Assembly (NCBI GenBank): GCA_019308995.1
Contig: JAFDHD010000028.1
Location: 1 to 32,278, forward strand
DNA: 32,278 bases
Direction of reading: 5' to 3'
DNA from: Deltaproteobacteria bacterium
Lineage (GTDB): Bacteria > Desulfobacterota > Desulfarculia > Adiutricales > JAFDHD01
Under the pieces are notes generated by a model that did no database searches, was not told the origin of the DNA, and saw only the letters and a list, made by a program, of their open reading frames with translations. Within the stretch, counting starts at the first letter, position 1. Every line of letters begins with the position of its first letter. Of the stretch, positions 8,379 to 17,194 are shown piece by piece. Made by a program: the position numbers and the translations under genes.

Positions 8379-8395
8379 GTGATTTAGCAAATCAC
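8379..8395 (-). terminator. hairpin downstream of the OYE-family gene
   Basis: A perfect 7-bp inverted repeat (GTGATTT / AAATCAC) with a 3-nt loop, followed on the minus strand by GTTTTGCC. It lies between the convergent ends of the epoxide hydrolase and OYE genes. The U-tract is short, so efficiency as a terminator is doubtful. Confidence 0.35.
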
Positions 8396-8420
8396 CTAAC
8401 GTGAGAAAGGAGGACGAAAA

Positions 8421-8537
8421 ATGAAAAGAAGAACAAGGCATCTTAAACACATCAGTTTCTTGCAAGGTCTAATTTGTTTTTTTTCTTTTTTAACTGCCGA
8501 CAATAGATGTTGTGCCTGCCTTTGCCAGCAAGGTTAA
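8421..8537 (+). other. 38-codon ORF with a strong SD, overlapping the 3' end of the OYE gene
   Basis: An AAAGGAGG SD sits 8 nt before an ATG that opens a 38-residue frame beginning MKRRTRHLKHISF, with a Cys-rich end. The second part is simply antisense to the OYE C-terminus. It could be a small protein, or the start of a gene that lost its body when the convergent gene arrived. No family is recognised. Confidence 0.2.
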
Positions 8538-9585
8538 AGCATCCACCGCAGGAGATGCATTCCGCCGGCCTGACGTCACCTTCTTTCCACCGCTTGATGA
8601 GGTCTGGCTCCCTTAGTAAAGGGCGGCAGAGGGATATACAGTCAACCACACCGGACTTGATGATTTCTTCCATGACCGGCAGACTTCTCATGCCTCCGAC
8701 CAGGCAGAGAGGCCCGGCGGTCGCTTTTCGAATGACGCGGGCCTCTGGAAGGTAAAAAGCCTCTTTTTCGGGTGAGTTGATACCGGTGGGAATAGTCTGG
8801 TCCGATGGGAACCCGTTGCTAATCTCGACAAAGCAGACCCCCTCTTTCTCGAGGACCCTGACCACCTCTGCCCCTTCCTGAATGGTCAACCCGCTGTCAT
8901 CTGTCAGATAGTCGCGGCAACCCAGCTTGATCATAACCGGGAAATCCGGGGTCACCTGGTTCTTAATGGCCCGGGTTACTTCGACCACAAATCTCATTCT
9001 ATTTTTCAGGCTGCCGCCCCATTGATCCTGCCGCCGGTTGGTGAGAGGAGATAAAAACTGTGAAATAAGATAGCCGTGCGCCCCATGTATCTGCACCCCG
9101 TCGAACCCGGCCTCCTGAACCCGGCGCGCCGCCTGGCCGAAGGCTTTAATGATACTTTCTATATCCTCGTCTGTCATCTCTCTGGCCTTCTTACCGTATT
9201 GAGGCATCCCCTGTGTAAGGGAAACAGCCATATAGTCCCCGCCCCATATGGACACTGAGTAGGCGTTGGCTCCGCCATGCACGATCTGCATGACGATTCG
9301 ACCCTCCAGTTCATGAACCGTCCTGGTCATTTTTTGATAGCCGAGAATATGATCGTCGTCCTGGATGCCATTCATGTCAGGAACCGACTGCCCGTTTTTA
9401 AGGACATAAGCGAATCCGGTTACAATCAGGCCGACTTCATTTTTCGCCAGCTGCTTCATCAATTCAACGCTGTCTTTGCCAATAAATCCGTCTTTATCGG
9501 CTAAGGCGTAATAGGTAGCTGACCGGACGAAACGATTCTTTATCTCGAAATTGCCGATTTTTATTGGTTCGAACAGTATGGACAT
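8452..9585 (-). CDS. NADH:flavin oxidoreductase, Old Yellow Enzyme family, short form
   Basis: A 377-residue TIM-barrel FMN enzyme. Motifs are FEPIKIGNFEIKNRFVRSAT at the start, the substrate/hydride site IHGAHGYLISQFLSPLTNRR and WGGS, and FMN phosphate-binding segments around LVGGMRS and CRPLLREPDL. The protein ends with C-x2-C-x2-C then Cys 13 residues on (CISCGGC...C), like the 4Fe-4S site of 2,4-dienoyl-CoA reductase-type OYEs. It lacks the second FAD/NADPH domain of the roughly 670-residue enzymes. It may therefore take electrons from another protein, or reduce a C=C bond with NADH directly. Two ATGs are adjacent; the second (9585) has better SD spacing from GGGAGG. It lies 54 bp downstream of arfB on the same strand. 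Confidence 0.78.
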   Translation of the reverse strand: MSILFEPIKIGNFEIKNRFVRSATYYALADKDGFIGKDSVELMKQLAKNEVGLIVTGFAYVLKNGQSVPDMNGIQDDDHILGYQKMTRTVHELEGRIVMQIVHGGANAYSVSIWGGDYMAVSLTQGMPQYGKKAREMTDEDIESIIKAFGQAARRVQEAGFDGVQIHGAHGYLISQFLSPLTNRRQDQWGGSLKNRMRFVVEVTRAIKNQVTPDFPVMIKLGCRDYLTDDSGLTIQEGAEVVRVLEKEGVCFVEISNGFPSDQTIPTGINSPEKEAFYLPEARVIRKATAGPLCLVGGMRSLPVMEEIIKSGVVDCISLCRPLLREPDLIKRWKEGDVRPAECISCGGCFNLAGKGRHNIYCRQLKKKKNKLDLARN

Positions 9586-9639
9586 CATTTCCTCCCTATC
9601 TGGGAATGCTACTCAAATCAAAGATAATATCTGACCGGA

Positions 9640-10065
9640 TTAATCTTCTGATGACAAAACAGGTCGCCGCGACCGTTTCGTTTCACCGCGCCTGTGTTTT
9701 TCTTCCAGCCGCTTTTGCTTCGATGCCAATGACAGCCTGGTCTTGCGGCGGGGTTTGGGTTTTTCAGCCGCTTTCTGGATTAAGGCCACCAGTCGCTCCC
9801 TGGCGTCCTGGCGGTTTTTTTCCTGGGTGCGAAACCGCCGGGCATTGATAACCATGACGCCGCCTTCTGTCATCCTCTTGCCAGCCAGACGAATCAGACG
9901 CACGCGGACGTCATGAGGCAGGGAAGGGGATTTGCCTACGTCAAAGCGAAGCTGCACGGCCGTGGCTGCCTTGTTGATCTTCTGCCCGCCCGGTCCGGAG
10001 GCGCGGATAAATTCCTCCTTGATTTCGCTTTCATCAATGGAGATGTCGGGTGTGACGTGGATCAT
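9640..10065 (-). CDS. arfB: ArfB-type peptidyl-tRNA hydrolase (ribosome rescue)
   Basis: A 141-residue class-I release-factor-like protein. The catalytic GGQ is in ASGPGGQKINKAATAVQLRFD near residues 23-43. The tail is very basic (EKPKPRRKTRLSLASKQKRLEEK), as in ArfB/YaeJ, where it enters the empty mRNA channel of a stalled ribosome so that GGQ can release the peptidyl-tRNA. The length (about 140) matches ArfB and is far below RF1/RF2, and codon-recognition domains are absent. No SD is visible before its ATG. The start instead overlaps the stop of a short upstream ORF (ATGA), which suggests translational coupling. Confidence 0.88.
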   Translation of the reverse strand: MIHVTPDISIDESEIKEEFIRASGPGGQKINKAATAVQLRFDVGKSPSLPHDVRVRLIRLAGKRMTEGGVMVINARRFRTQEKNRQDARERLVALIQKAAEKPKPRRKTRLSLASKQKRLEEKHRRGETKRSRRPVLSSED

Positions 10066-10118
10066 GCTTTTGTGATCTGGCCTGGCAGAAAGTAAGTTTG
10101 CTCGGGCTGAAAGCTCAT
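10062..10118 (-). CDS. 18-codon upstream ORF overlapping the arfB start
   Basis: An ATG preceded at 7-8 nt by AAGGT opens the frame MSFQPEQTYFLPGQITKA. Its TGA shares bases with the arfB start codon (ATGA). arfB itself has no recognisable SD, so ribosomes finishing this ORF would be positioned to start arfB. Function as a coupling or regulatory ORF is inferred; the peptide is not a known family. Confidence 0.4.
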   Translation of the reverse strand: MSFQPEQTYFLPGQITKA

Positions 10119-10229
10119 ATTTTTTACCTTGGTATTAAAACAACAGCCTCTTGATAACTGTTTGTGCAGTCGGACAGATATTAATTGGAATATGCCATTT
10201 GTTTTCCTGGTTGAACTCTTTATTTTCCT

Positions 10230-11555
10230 TCAGCCCTCTTGCTTTAACGAGCCTTCGGCTATCATGGCTTTAAGGGAGTCAATCAAGGCGGAGACCGTTC
10301 TGTCAACATCCTCTTCAGTGTGTTCCGAGGAGAGGACAAACAATCTGGCCAGCAGGGTGGAGACACCGCGCTGAAGAAGATGCTGATCCAATCGAAGCCT
10401 GGAGAGGCCTATCTCGACAATCTGATTGATGTCCTTGGTGGGAGGCGTTGTCTCGTCTGATGGTTCAAACTCAATGGGTCCCAGGTAGATGTGAGTGATG
10501 CTTCGGCCATAAAGCCGGGCGCCAATGGCCTTTTCTTTCAGTATCTTGTTTCCTTTTTCTCTGAGCGAGGCGGCAAGCCGGTTGGCTTTTTTTTGCGGCT
10601 CCCCGTTTTGGATGTATTTAAGGGTAGCGATGCCAGCGGCACTGGCAAGCGGGTTGCCATTCCAGGTACCAGAATGCAAAACCTGCCTGTCCCTGGGGGC
10701 GGTGATGCTGAAGGCCTGCATGATATCGGCTCGACCGACCAGGGCGCCGGCGCCGAGACCGCCGGCGACAATCTTGCCCAGGCTGGTTAAATCCGGCTTG
10801 ACGCCCACCAGGGCCTGGAAGCCTCCGACTGCATCCCGGAAGCCGGTCACAACCTCGTCCATATGCCAGACGGTGCCATATTTGTGAGCCAGGGAAGGTA
10901 ACTCACGAACAAAATTAAAATCAACCGGGACCTGACCGCTCATGTGAGCACCGCCGCCTTCTGTCATCAGGATGGCGTACGCTTCCGTGGCGAGTTCCTC
11001 CTCCACTCGGTCGAGGTCATAAGGGATAGTCTTTACTTCCCTGGAGACGATACCCGGCGCGTCCGGCGGCAGGGCGACCTCATCGGCCCACCCGTGAAAA
11101 TTCTCGATAAACCTGAGGATTTTCTTTCGTCCGGTAAAGATACGGCTGAGCCTGATGGCCATGAGATTGCTTTCTTGTCCGCACGAAAAAAACTCAATCC
11201 TCTCTGCTGAAGGCATCATGCCTTTTATTTGTTCAGCCCACTCGACTTCCAGTTCATGGTTGTCGCCGTAGTGGACGCCTTTGACTACCTGTTCCTGCAC
11301 GGCTTTGACCAGTGTCGGATGGCTGTGCCCCAGGAGCAAAGCTCCATGACCCATGACATAGTCTATGTATTCGTTACCATCGGCGTCCCATTTTTTAGAA
11401 CCCTTGGCGTGGGTGATATAAGGCCGGTAAGGTCTGTGGATACGAACAAAAGATGTGGCCCCGTCTCCGGCGAAGAGGTTCATGGCCCGCTCATGCAGCT
11501 TTCCAGATTCAGGATGACTCTTTTTGTATGTTTCGACTAACCGATCGCCCGCCAT
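10230..11555 (-). CDS. class-III PLP aminotransferase, glutamate-1-semialdehyde aminomutase-like
   Basis: A 441-residue fold-type I PLP enzyme related to HemL/GSAM. Visible motifs are WDADGNEYIDY and the gate HGALLLGHSHP, the phosphate-binding SCGQES (usually SGTEA), FHGWAD, the cofactor Asp in HMDEVVTGFR and the Schiff-base Lys in TSLGKIVAGG. HSGTWNGNPLASAAG follows, as in GSAM-like enzymes. The SCGQES change and the neighbour argue against true HemL. The gene starts 11 bp after a 2,4-diaminopentanoate-dehydrogenase-like gene, so the pair probably acts in one amino acid or diamine pathway. A GGAG SD lies 8 nt before the ATG. Confidence 0.75.
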   Translation of the reverse strand: MAGDRLVETYKKSHPESGKLHERAMNLFAGDGATSFVRIHRPYRPYITHAKGSKKWDADGNEYIDYVMGHGALLLGHSHPTLVKAVQEQVVKGVHYGDNHELEVEWAEQIKGMMPSAERIEFFSCGQESNLMAIRLSRIFTGRKKILRFIENFHGWADEVALPPDAPGIVSREVKTIPYDLDRVEEELATEAYAILMTEGGGAHMSGQVPVDFNFVRELPSLAHKYGTVWHMDEVVTGFRDAVGGFQALVGVKPDLTSLGKIVAGGLGAGALVGRADIMQAFSITAPRDRQVLHSGTWNGNPLASAAGIATLKYIQNGEPQKKANRLAASLREKGNKILKEKAIGARLYGRSITHIYLGPIEFEPSDETTPPTKDINQIVEIGLSRLRLDQHLLQRGVSTLLARLFVLSSEHTEEDVDRTVSALIDSLKAMIAEGSLKQEG

Positions 11556-11566
11556 AGTCTTTACTC

Positions 11567-12586
11567 CTATTTAGATATTAATCGGCCCCAGCTGCCTGCA
11601 TAGGCATGCACCGGCGGCAGGTCTTTCATGGTCAGCAATCCGGCCGGGGCGTTGATAACTCTCGGGATGGCATTGACCGTGATCGAAGCGGTCGCAATAT
11701 CACCCTGAATTCCGTCTTTAGCCACGACCTCCATGTTCGGCCTGCCCGTTATATACACGGCGTCATAAGATTCGGGCGCACCGAGAAAAGCCCTGAACTC
11801 CATACGGATAACCTCCTGACCGTTCATCTTTCCGACAGCGATCTGCTCCACGCCAACCGCCTGCCCTGGCTTGACAGTCAGGTACTCGCTGGAGACCTCT
11901 GTTTCAGTCATAATCGGTTCAATGCTCTCTTGGTACTCATCAACCTTCCATCCCAGAGCCGCAGCAATCATATGCGCAGATTCTTCCAGCCCCACATGCC
12001 TTAATGAACCGGCGTTCTTTAATTCATCGAACTGCTCCGGCGTACAGCCAGCGCCGATTTTTTTCTGAAAAGGCAGCCGTCTTGACCTGGCATCCTGAAT
12101 ACGAGCCACCCTGATATGCTCCACATTCTGACAAACCCCGGTCATGACAATGGGAAAAGTATCCATACAGAAACCCGGATTCACCCCGGTTCCCAGGACG
12201 GTGACGTTGTTTTCTTTAGCCAAAATATCAAGCTCCCTGGCGAGAGCGGTCTGCTTGTCCCAGGGATATGACAGCTCCTCGCAGGTTGAAACGATATTTA
12301 CTCCAGCCCTGATAATACCTGCCAGCTGATCTTTTACTTTTTCAAGAGACGACAGCGTCGAGTGTACCGCGATATCCGGCTTCAGCGCCAGGGCCGCGCC
12401 CAGGTCGTCAGTCAGTGGAACATTCAGCTTTTTACCCAGGGCAATAACATCGCCAGCATCCTGGCCGAGTTTGACTCTTTCAATGGCCCCGACTAGCTTT
12501 AGGCCTTGCTTCTCACAGGCAAGTTTACAAATCCTGGCTCCCATCGGTCCAAGGCCGATATGCACAAACTTGATTATATCCGCCAT
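11567..12586 (-). CDS. 2,4-diaminopentanoate dehydrogenase-like NAD(P)-dependent amine dehydrogenase
   Basis: A 339-residue protein with an N-terminal DapB-like Rossmann domain (FVHIGLGPMGARICKLA near residues 7-23) and the family hallmark VSTCEELSYPW, then VLGTGVNPGFCMDTFP. The C-terminal half matches the 2,4-diaminopentanoate dehydrogenase type (AGSLRHVGLEESAHMIAAALGW; TVNAIPRVINAPAGLLTMKDLP). The characterised enzyme of clostridial ornithine fermentation oxidatively deaminates 2,4-diaminopentanoate. Here the other ornithine-pathway genes (ortAB, oraSE) are absent, so the substrate may differ. It is first gene of an operon with the GSAM-like aminotransferase and has a plausible promoter at 12635-12663. 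AAGGAAG is a good SD. Confidence 0.75.
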   Translation of the reverse strand: MADIIKFVHIGLGPMGARICKLACEKQGLKLVGAIERVKLGQDAGDVIALGKKLNVPLTDDLGAALALKPDIAVHSTLSSLEKVKDQLAGIIRAGVNIVSTCEELSYPWDKQTALARELDILAKENNVTVLGTGVNPGFCMDTFPIVMTGVCQNVEHIRVARIQDARSRRLPFQKKIGAGCTPEQFDELKNAGSLRHVGLEESAHMIAAALGWKVDEYQESIEPIMTETEVSSEYLTVKPGQAVGVEQIAVGKMNGQEVIRMEFRAFLGAPESYDAVYITGRPNMEVVAKDGIQGDIATASITVNAIPRVINAPAGLLTMKDLPPVHAYAGSWGRLISK

Positions 12587-12634
12587 TTAACTTCCTTTCC
12601 GGATTTGAAGCAATAAGGATTTTATTATGGAAGG

Positions 12635-12663
12635 AGCATAGGAAAAAGATATGGGAGCGTCAA
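12635..12663 (-). promoter_or_regulatory. sigma-70-type promoter for the amine dehydrogenase-aminotransferase operon
   Basis: TTGACG (-35, 12658-12663), 17-bp spacer, TATGCT (-10, 12635-12640), about 50 bp upstream of the start codon. It lies in the 125-bp gap after selD, so this operon can be transcribed separately from lysR-selD. Confidence 0.55.
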
Positions 12664-12711
12664 GTGCAAATCAATGGGATGCACATATATCTTTTACCCG
12701 CAGACAGGGTT

Positions 12712-13758
12712 TTAGATTATTTCGATACTCCCTGCCAGACCATTGGTCACCTGGCCGATTATGGCGGCCTGAGGAGCTTCCTGTTTCTGAAGATAGGTAA
12801 TCAGCTCATCGGCTTTTTCCTGGGGGACGGCCAGGAGCAATCCGCCTGAAGTCTGGGCATCGGCGAGCACGTTCAGCATTTCTGCCGACACACCGGAAGC
12901 GACGTTAAATGATTTGTGGCAAAATTTCTGGTTGGCCCATGATCCGGCGGGAACGAGCCCCATGGCCGCATACTCCAGGGCTTGGGGGAAGATCGGGACC
13001 TTCTTGCTATCTATAACCACCCCGACCTGACTGGCCCGAGCGAGCTCGCCCGCGTGGCCCAGAAGACCGAAGCCGGTAACGTCCGTCCCCCCCTTGATTC
13101 CAAAGCGAGCCGCCTCCTCCCCGAAACGATTGAGGGCCGCCATGCTCCTGACGATCTCGGCCTCGTCATCTGCGGAAGCGATATTCCCCTTGACAGCTGT
13201 TGCGATTATTCCTGTGCCCAACGGCTTGGTCAGAATCAGGGGTTGCCCGGGTTCTGCGCCGGTATTGGAGACTATCTTATCCGGGGCCACCACACCGGTC
13301 ACGGAGAGGCCGTATTTAAGCTCGATATCGTCCACAGAATGCCCGCCCACCAGAACTGCTCCGGCCTCATGGACCTTTTCGAGGCCGCCTTTGAGGATTT
13401 GGACCAGGACCTCTTTATCCATGGTCTTGACCGGAAAACAGACGATGTTCATGGCCGTCCTGGGACGGCCGCCCATGGCGTACACGTCTGACAAGGCGTT
13501 AGCTGCGGCAATCATACCAAAGGTAAATGGATCGTTGACGATGGGCGTAAAGAAATCCAGAGTCTGGATGAGGGCCACCTCATCGTTTAAGCGAAAGACA
13601 CCGGCGTCATCGGCCAGATCGAAACCGACAATCAAATCAGGATGCTCCTCCCGAGGAAGGTGCCGCATGATGTCTTCCAGGTCGCCCGGACCTATTTTAG
13701 AAGCTCAGCCAGCACCCCGCACTGCGGTGGTCAAAGCGGGGGTCTTCTCATCACTCAT
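12712..13758 (-). CDS. selD: selenophosphate synthase containing selenocysteine
   Basis: SelD makes selenophosphate from selenide and ATP for Sec-tRNA (and selenouridine) synthesis. The frame opens at ATG 13758 and reads through an in-frame TGA at 13705-13707 (codon 18): GAG-[Sec]-ASKIGPGDLED. Family members have GC(A/G)AKIGPGDL or Sec at this position, so Sec18 is the catalytic residue and Lys21 its partner. The rest is complete: GFDLADDAGVF, GGHSVDD and GGTDVTGFGLLGHAGELA. Total length is 348 residues, normal for SelD. A caller that treats TGA as a stop would start at Met31 and lose the active site. The start overlaps the lysR stop (ATGA). A stem-loop just after the TGA fits a bacterial SECIS. 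Confidence 0.95.
13672..13707 (-). promoter_or_regulatory. bacterial SECIS element of selD with the Sec UGA
   Basis: After the UGA (13705-13707) the mRNA can form AGGUC/GACCU (13689-13693 with 13679-13683) around a CGGGC loop, extended by an outer CUUC/GAAG pairing. The apical loop starts 16 nt after UGA and has G in its second position. Both fit published bSECIS rules, in which SelB reads a small loop 16-37 nt downstream. Folded by eye. Confidence 0.75.
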
Positions 13759-14681
13759 GATTTCCTCTTTAATTTTAAAGTTGATTTCCGTTTATCTTTT
13801 TCCATGTATTCCAAAAAAACCTGACACAAGGGCGAACGGGTCCGTTTTTTGTGAATAACGATGTAAAATAAACGTTTGAGATTCAGACCAGATACCTTGA
13901 TGTCCTTAATTAGATTGAATTTAATATCGTCGGCGACAGCGATCCGGGAGAGGATGGATACCCCCAGTCCGGCTTTAACGGCCTGGCGCACCGCTTCAGT
14001 GCTCCCCATTTCCGCGATCACGTTCAGGTCTTCGGGCTCAAGGCCATGATTCTTCAGGGCGGCCAGCATGGTCGTCCGGGTGCCGGAGCCTTTTTCGCGT
14101 ATGATAAACAGCGTCTGGGTGAGGTCTTGAACGTTTTGGAGGGTTCCGGCCTTGGCCAAGGGATGATCGGGCGGCGCGATCAGAACCATCTCGTCCTTGA
14201 CCATCGGTCTATAGTCAAGATTCTCATGGGAAAGCTGAGCTCCGACCACCCCGATTTCAATTTCGCCGTCCAGGACCCGGTTCACGATACCGGTGGTATC
14301 GTCCAGGATCAGGCTCAAGTAAGCCTCCTTGTATTGCTGATGAAATTTGCCCATGATGACGGGCAGGATGTAACCGCCAGGGATGGTGCTCCCACCGAGC
14401 TTGAGCTGGCCGCTAACCCGCCCCATAAACTGATCGAGCGCATACACGGCTTCAGTCCTGAGTTCAAGAATTCGTCGGGCATAGCCGAAAAGGACTTCAG
14501 CCGCGCTCGTGGGTAGAACCTCCCGGCCGTGTCGGTCAAAGAGCCGCACCCCGAGCTCCTCTTCCAGAGTCTTGATGTGTCCGCTCACTGTAGGTTGACG
14601 GATGGATATTTCTTCTGCGGTTCGTGAGAAACTTCGCGTTTCCATCAATTTGCAAAAGACTTCTAATCTTCTGAGGTCCAT
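13755..14681 (-). CDS. LysR-family regulator associated with selenium metabolism
   Basis: A 308-residue LysR-type regulator. The N-terminal winged helix-turn-helix reads MDLRRLEVFCKLMETRSFSR with AAEEISIRQPTVSGHIKTLE-type spacing, followed by the co-inducer-binding domain (GGSTIPGGYILP, EIGVVGAQLS, FIIREKGSGTRT). It closely resembles the CysB/CysL-like group found beside selenium genes. Its stop overlaps the selD start by 4 nt (ATGA), so the two are co-transcribed and translationally coupled. A near-perfect 19-bp palindrome with TTATA/TATAA half-sites overlaps its own -10 region, which suggests autoregulation, perhaps in response to selenium or sulfur status (inference). Some residues after about 285 are a basic tail. 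Confidence 0.85.
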   Translation of the reverse strand: MDLRRLEVFCKLMETRSFSRTAEEISIRQPTVSGHIKTLEEELGVRLFDRHGREVLPTSAAEVLFGYARRILELRTEAVYALDQFMGRVSGQLKLGGSTIPGGYILPVIMGKFHQQYKEAYLSLILDDTTGIVNRVLDGEIEIGVVGAQLSHENLDYRPMVKDEMVLIAPPDHPLAKAGTLQNVQDLTQTLFIIREKGSGTRTTMLAALKNHGLEPEDLNVIAEMGSTEAVRQAVKAGLGVSILSRIAVADDIKFNLIKDIKVSGLNLKRLFYIVIHKKRTRSPLCQVFLEYMEKDKRKSTLKLKRKS

Positions 14682-14704
14682 ATCTTCGTATTTTCCTATA
14701 AAGT

Positions 14705-14723
14705 TTATAAGTATTACCTATAA
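14705..14723. promoter_or_regulatory. LysR-type operator candidate
   Basis: A 19-bp sequence with TTATA and TATAA ends, symmetrical at 16 of 18 non-central positions. It begins inside the -10 hexamer of the lysR promoter and ends 24 bp before the lysR ATG. This is the T-N11-A-like dyad that LysR proteins bind; the location would repress lysR-selD. Confidence 0.5.
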
Positions 14724-14748
14724 TAAACGGTAAGCATCAGGCTGTCAA
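14720..14748 (-). promoter_or_regulatory. promoter of the lysR-selD operon
   Basis: TTGACA (-35, 14743-14748), 17-bp spacer and TATTAT (-10, 14720-14725). It sits 22 bp after the stop of the acetoacetyl-CoA synthetase gene, with no room for a strong terminator between, so some read-through is possible. Confidence 0.7.
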
Positions 14749-14769
14749 GGGCATGGAAAGGCCTGGCTG

Positions 14770-16722
<1,953 letters not shown>

Positions 16723-16768
16723 AATATCTATCTCCTTGTCAGTCTTATCGTTAGAGTCGGCTAGGAGA

Positions 16769-16796
16769 ATTCTATCATCAATAAAATGGTCGTCAA
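16769..16796 (-). promoter_or_regulatory. promoter of the acetoacetyl-CoA synthetase gene
   Basis: TTGACG (16791-16796), 16-bp spacer, TAGAAT (16769-16774), in the gap between the 92-residue gene and the synthetase. Confidence 0.5.
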
Positions 16797-16886
16797 GGCG
16801 GCAGGAAGAAAACTAAAAAAAATAGACATCCCTGGTTTCTGTCACGAGGCTCAAATTGACAGGCTCAGCGGTTTGACATATATTGC

Positions 16887-17165
16887 TTAACCAGATTTCC
16901 AGCGCCACAGGCTCGAAGGGTTGGTGTAGTAAAGCGTGCCATCAGGAACTGTGGAGATTTTTAAAATGTTGCGCCTGAGCAGCTCGGTCAGGGCCTGATC
17001 CAGTTCACTCTCAGACTTTGTCCAGCGCGTCTTGATTTCTTCCAGGGAGGGACGGATATTCTGTTCCACAAGCGAAGAAACCAGAATGTATGCTGAGGTT
17101 GCTTCGATTGGAAGGTCAAGTTTAAAGATGTTCCGATCCATGTGGGCATGAAAGTGTTCGATCAT
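16887..17165 (-). CDS. small protein of unknown function, possible winged helix
   Basis: A 92-residue frame with an AAGGAG SD 7 nt before ATG 17165. I do not recognise a family. The middle (SLEEIKTRWTKSESELDQALTELLRRNIL) followed by a short strand pair (KISTVPDGTLYYTNP) resembles the helix-helix-wing pattern of a winged helix, which is a guess from pattern only. It is divergent from the 360-residue gene, with only 29 bp between start codons, so their promoters must overlap coding sequence or each other. The acetoacetyl-CoA synthetase gene lies 164 bp downstream on the same strand. Confidence 0.6.
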   Translation of the reverse strand: MIEHFHAHMDRNIFKLDLPIEATSAYILVSSLVEQNIRPSLEEIKTRWTKSESELDQALTELLRRNILKISTVPDGTLYYTNPSSLWRWKSG

Positions 17166-17194
17166 CAAATTCTCCTTTAGGCGGAAAAAATTTT

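Noticed and set aside
13094-13858. 254-codon plus-strand open frame over selD and the end of lysR
   Set aside because: It is antisense to a clearly conserved SelD, has no SD and its translation looks like no protein family.
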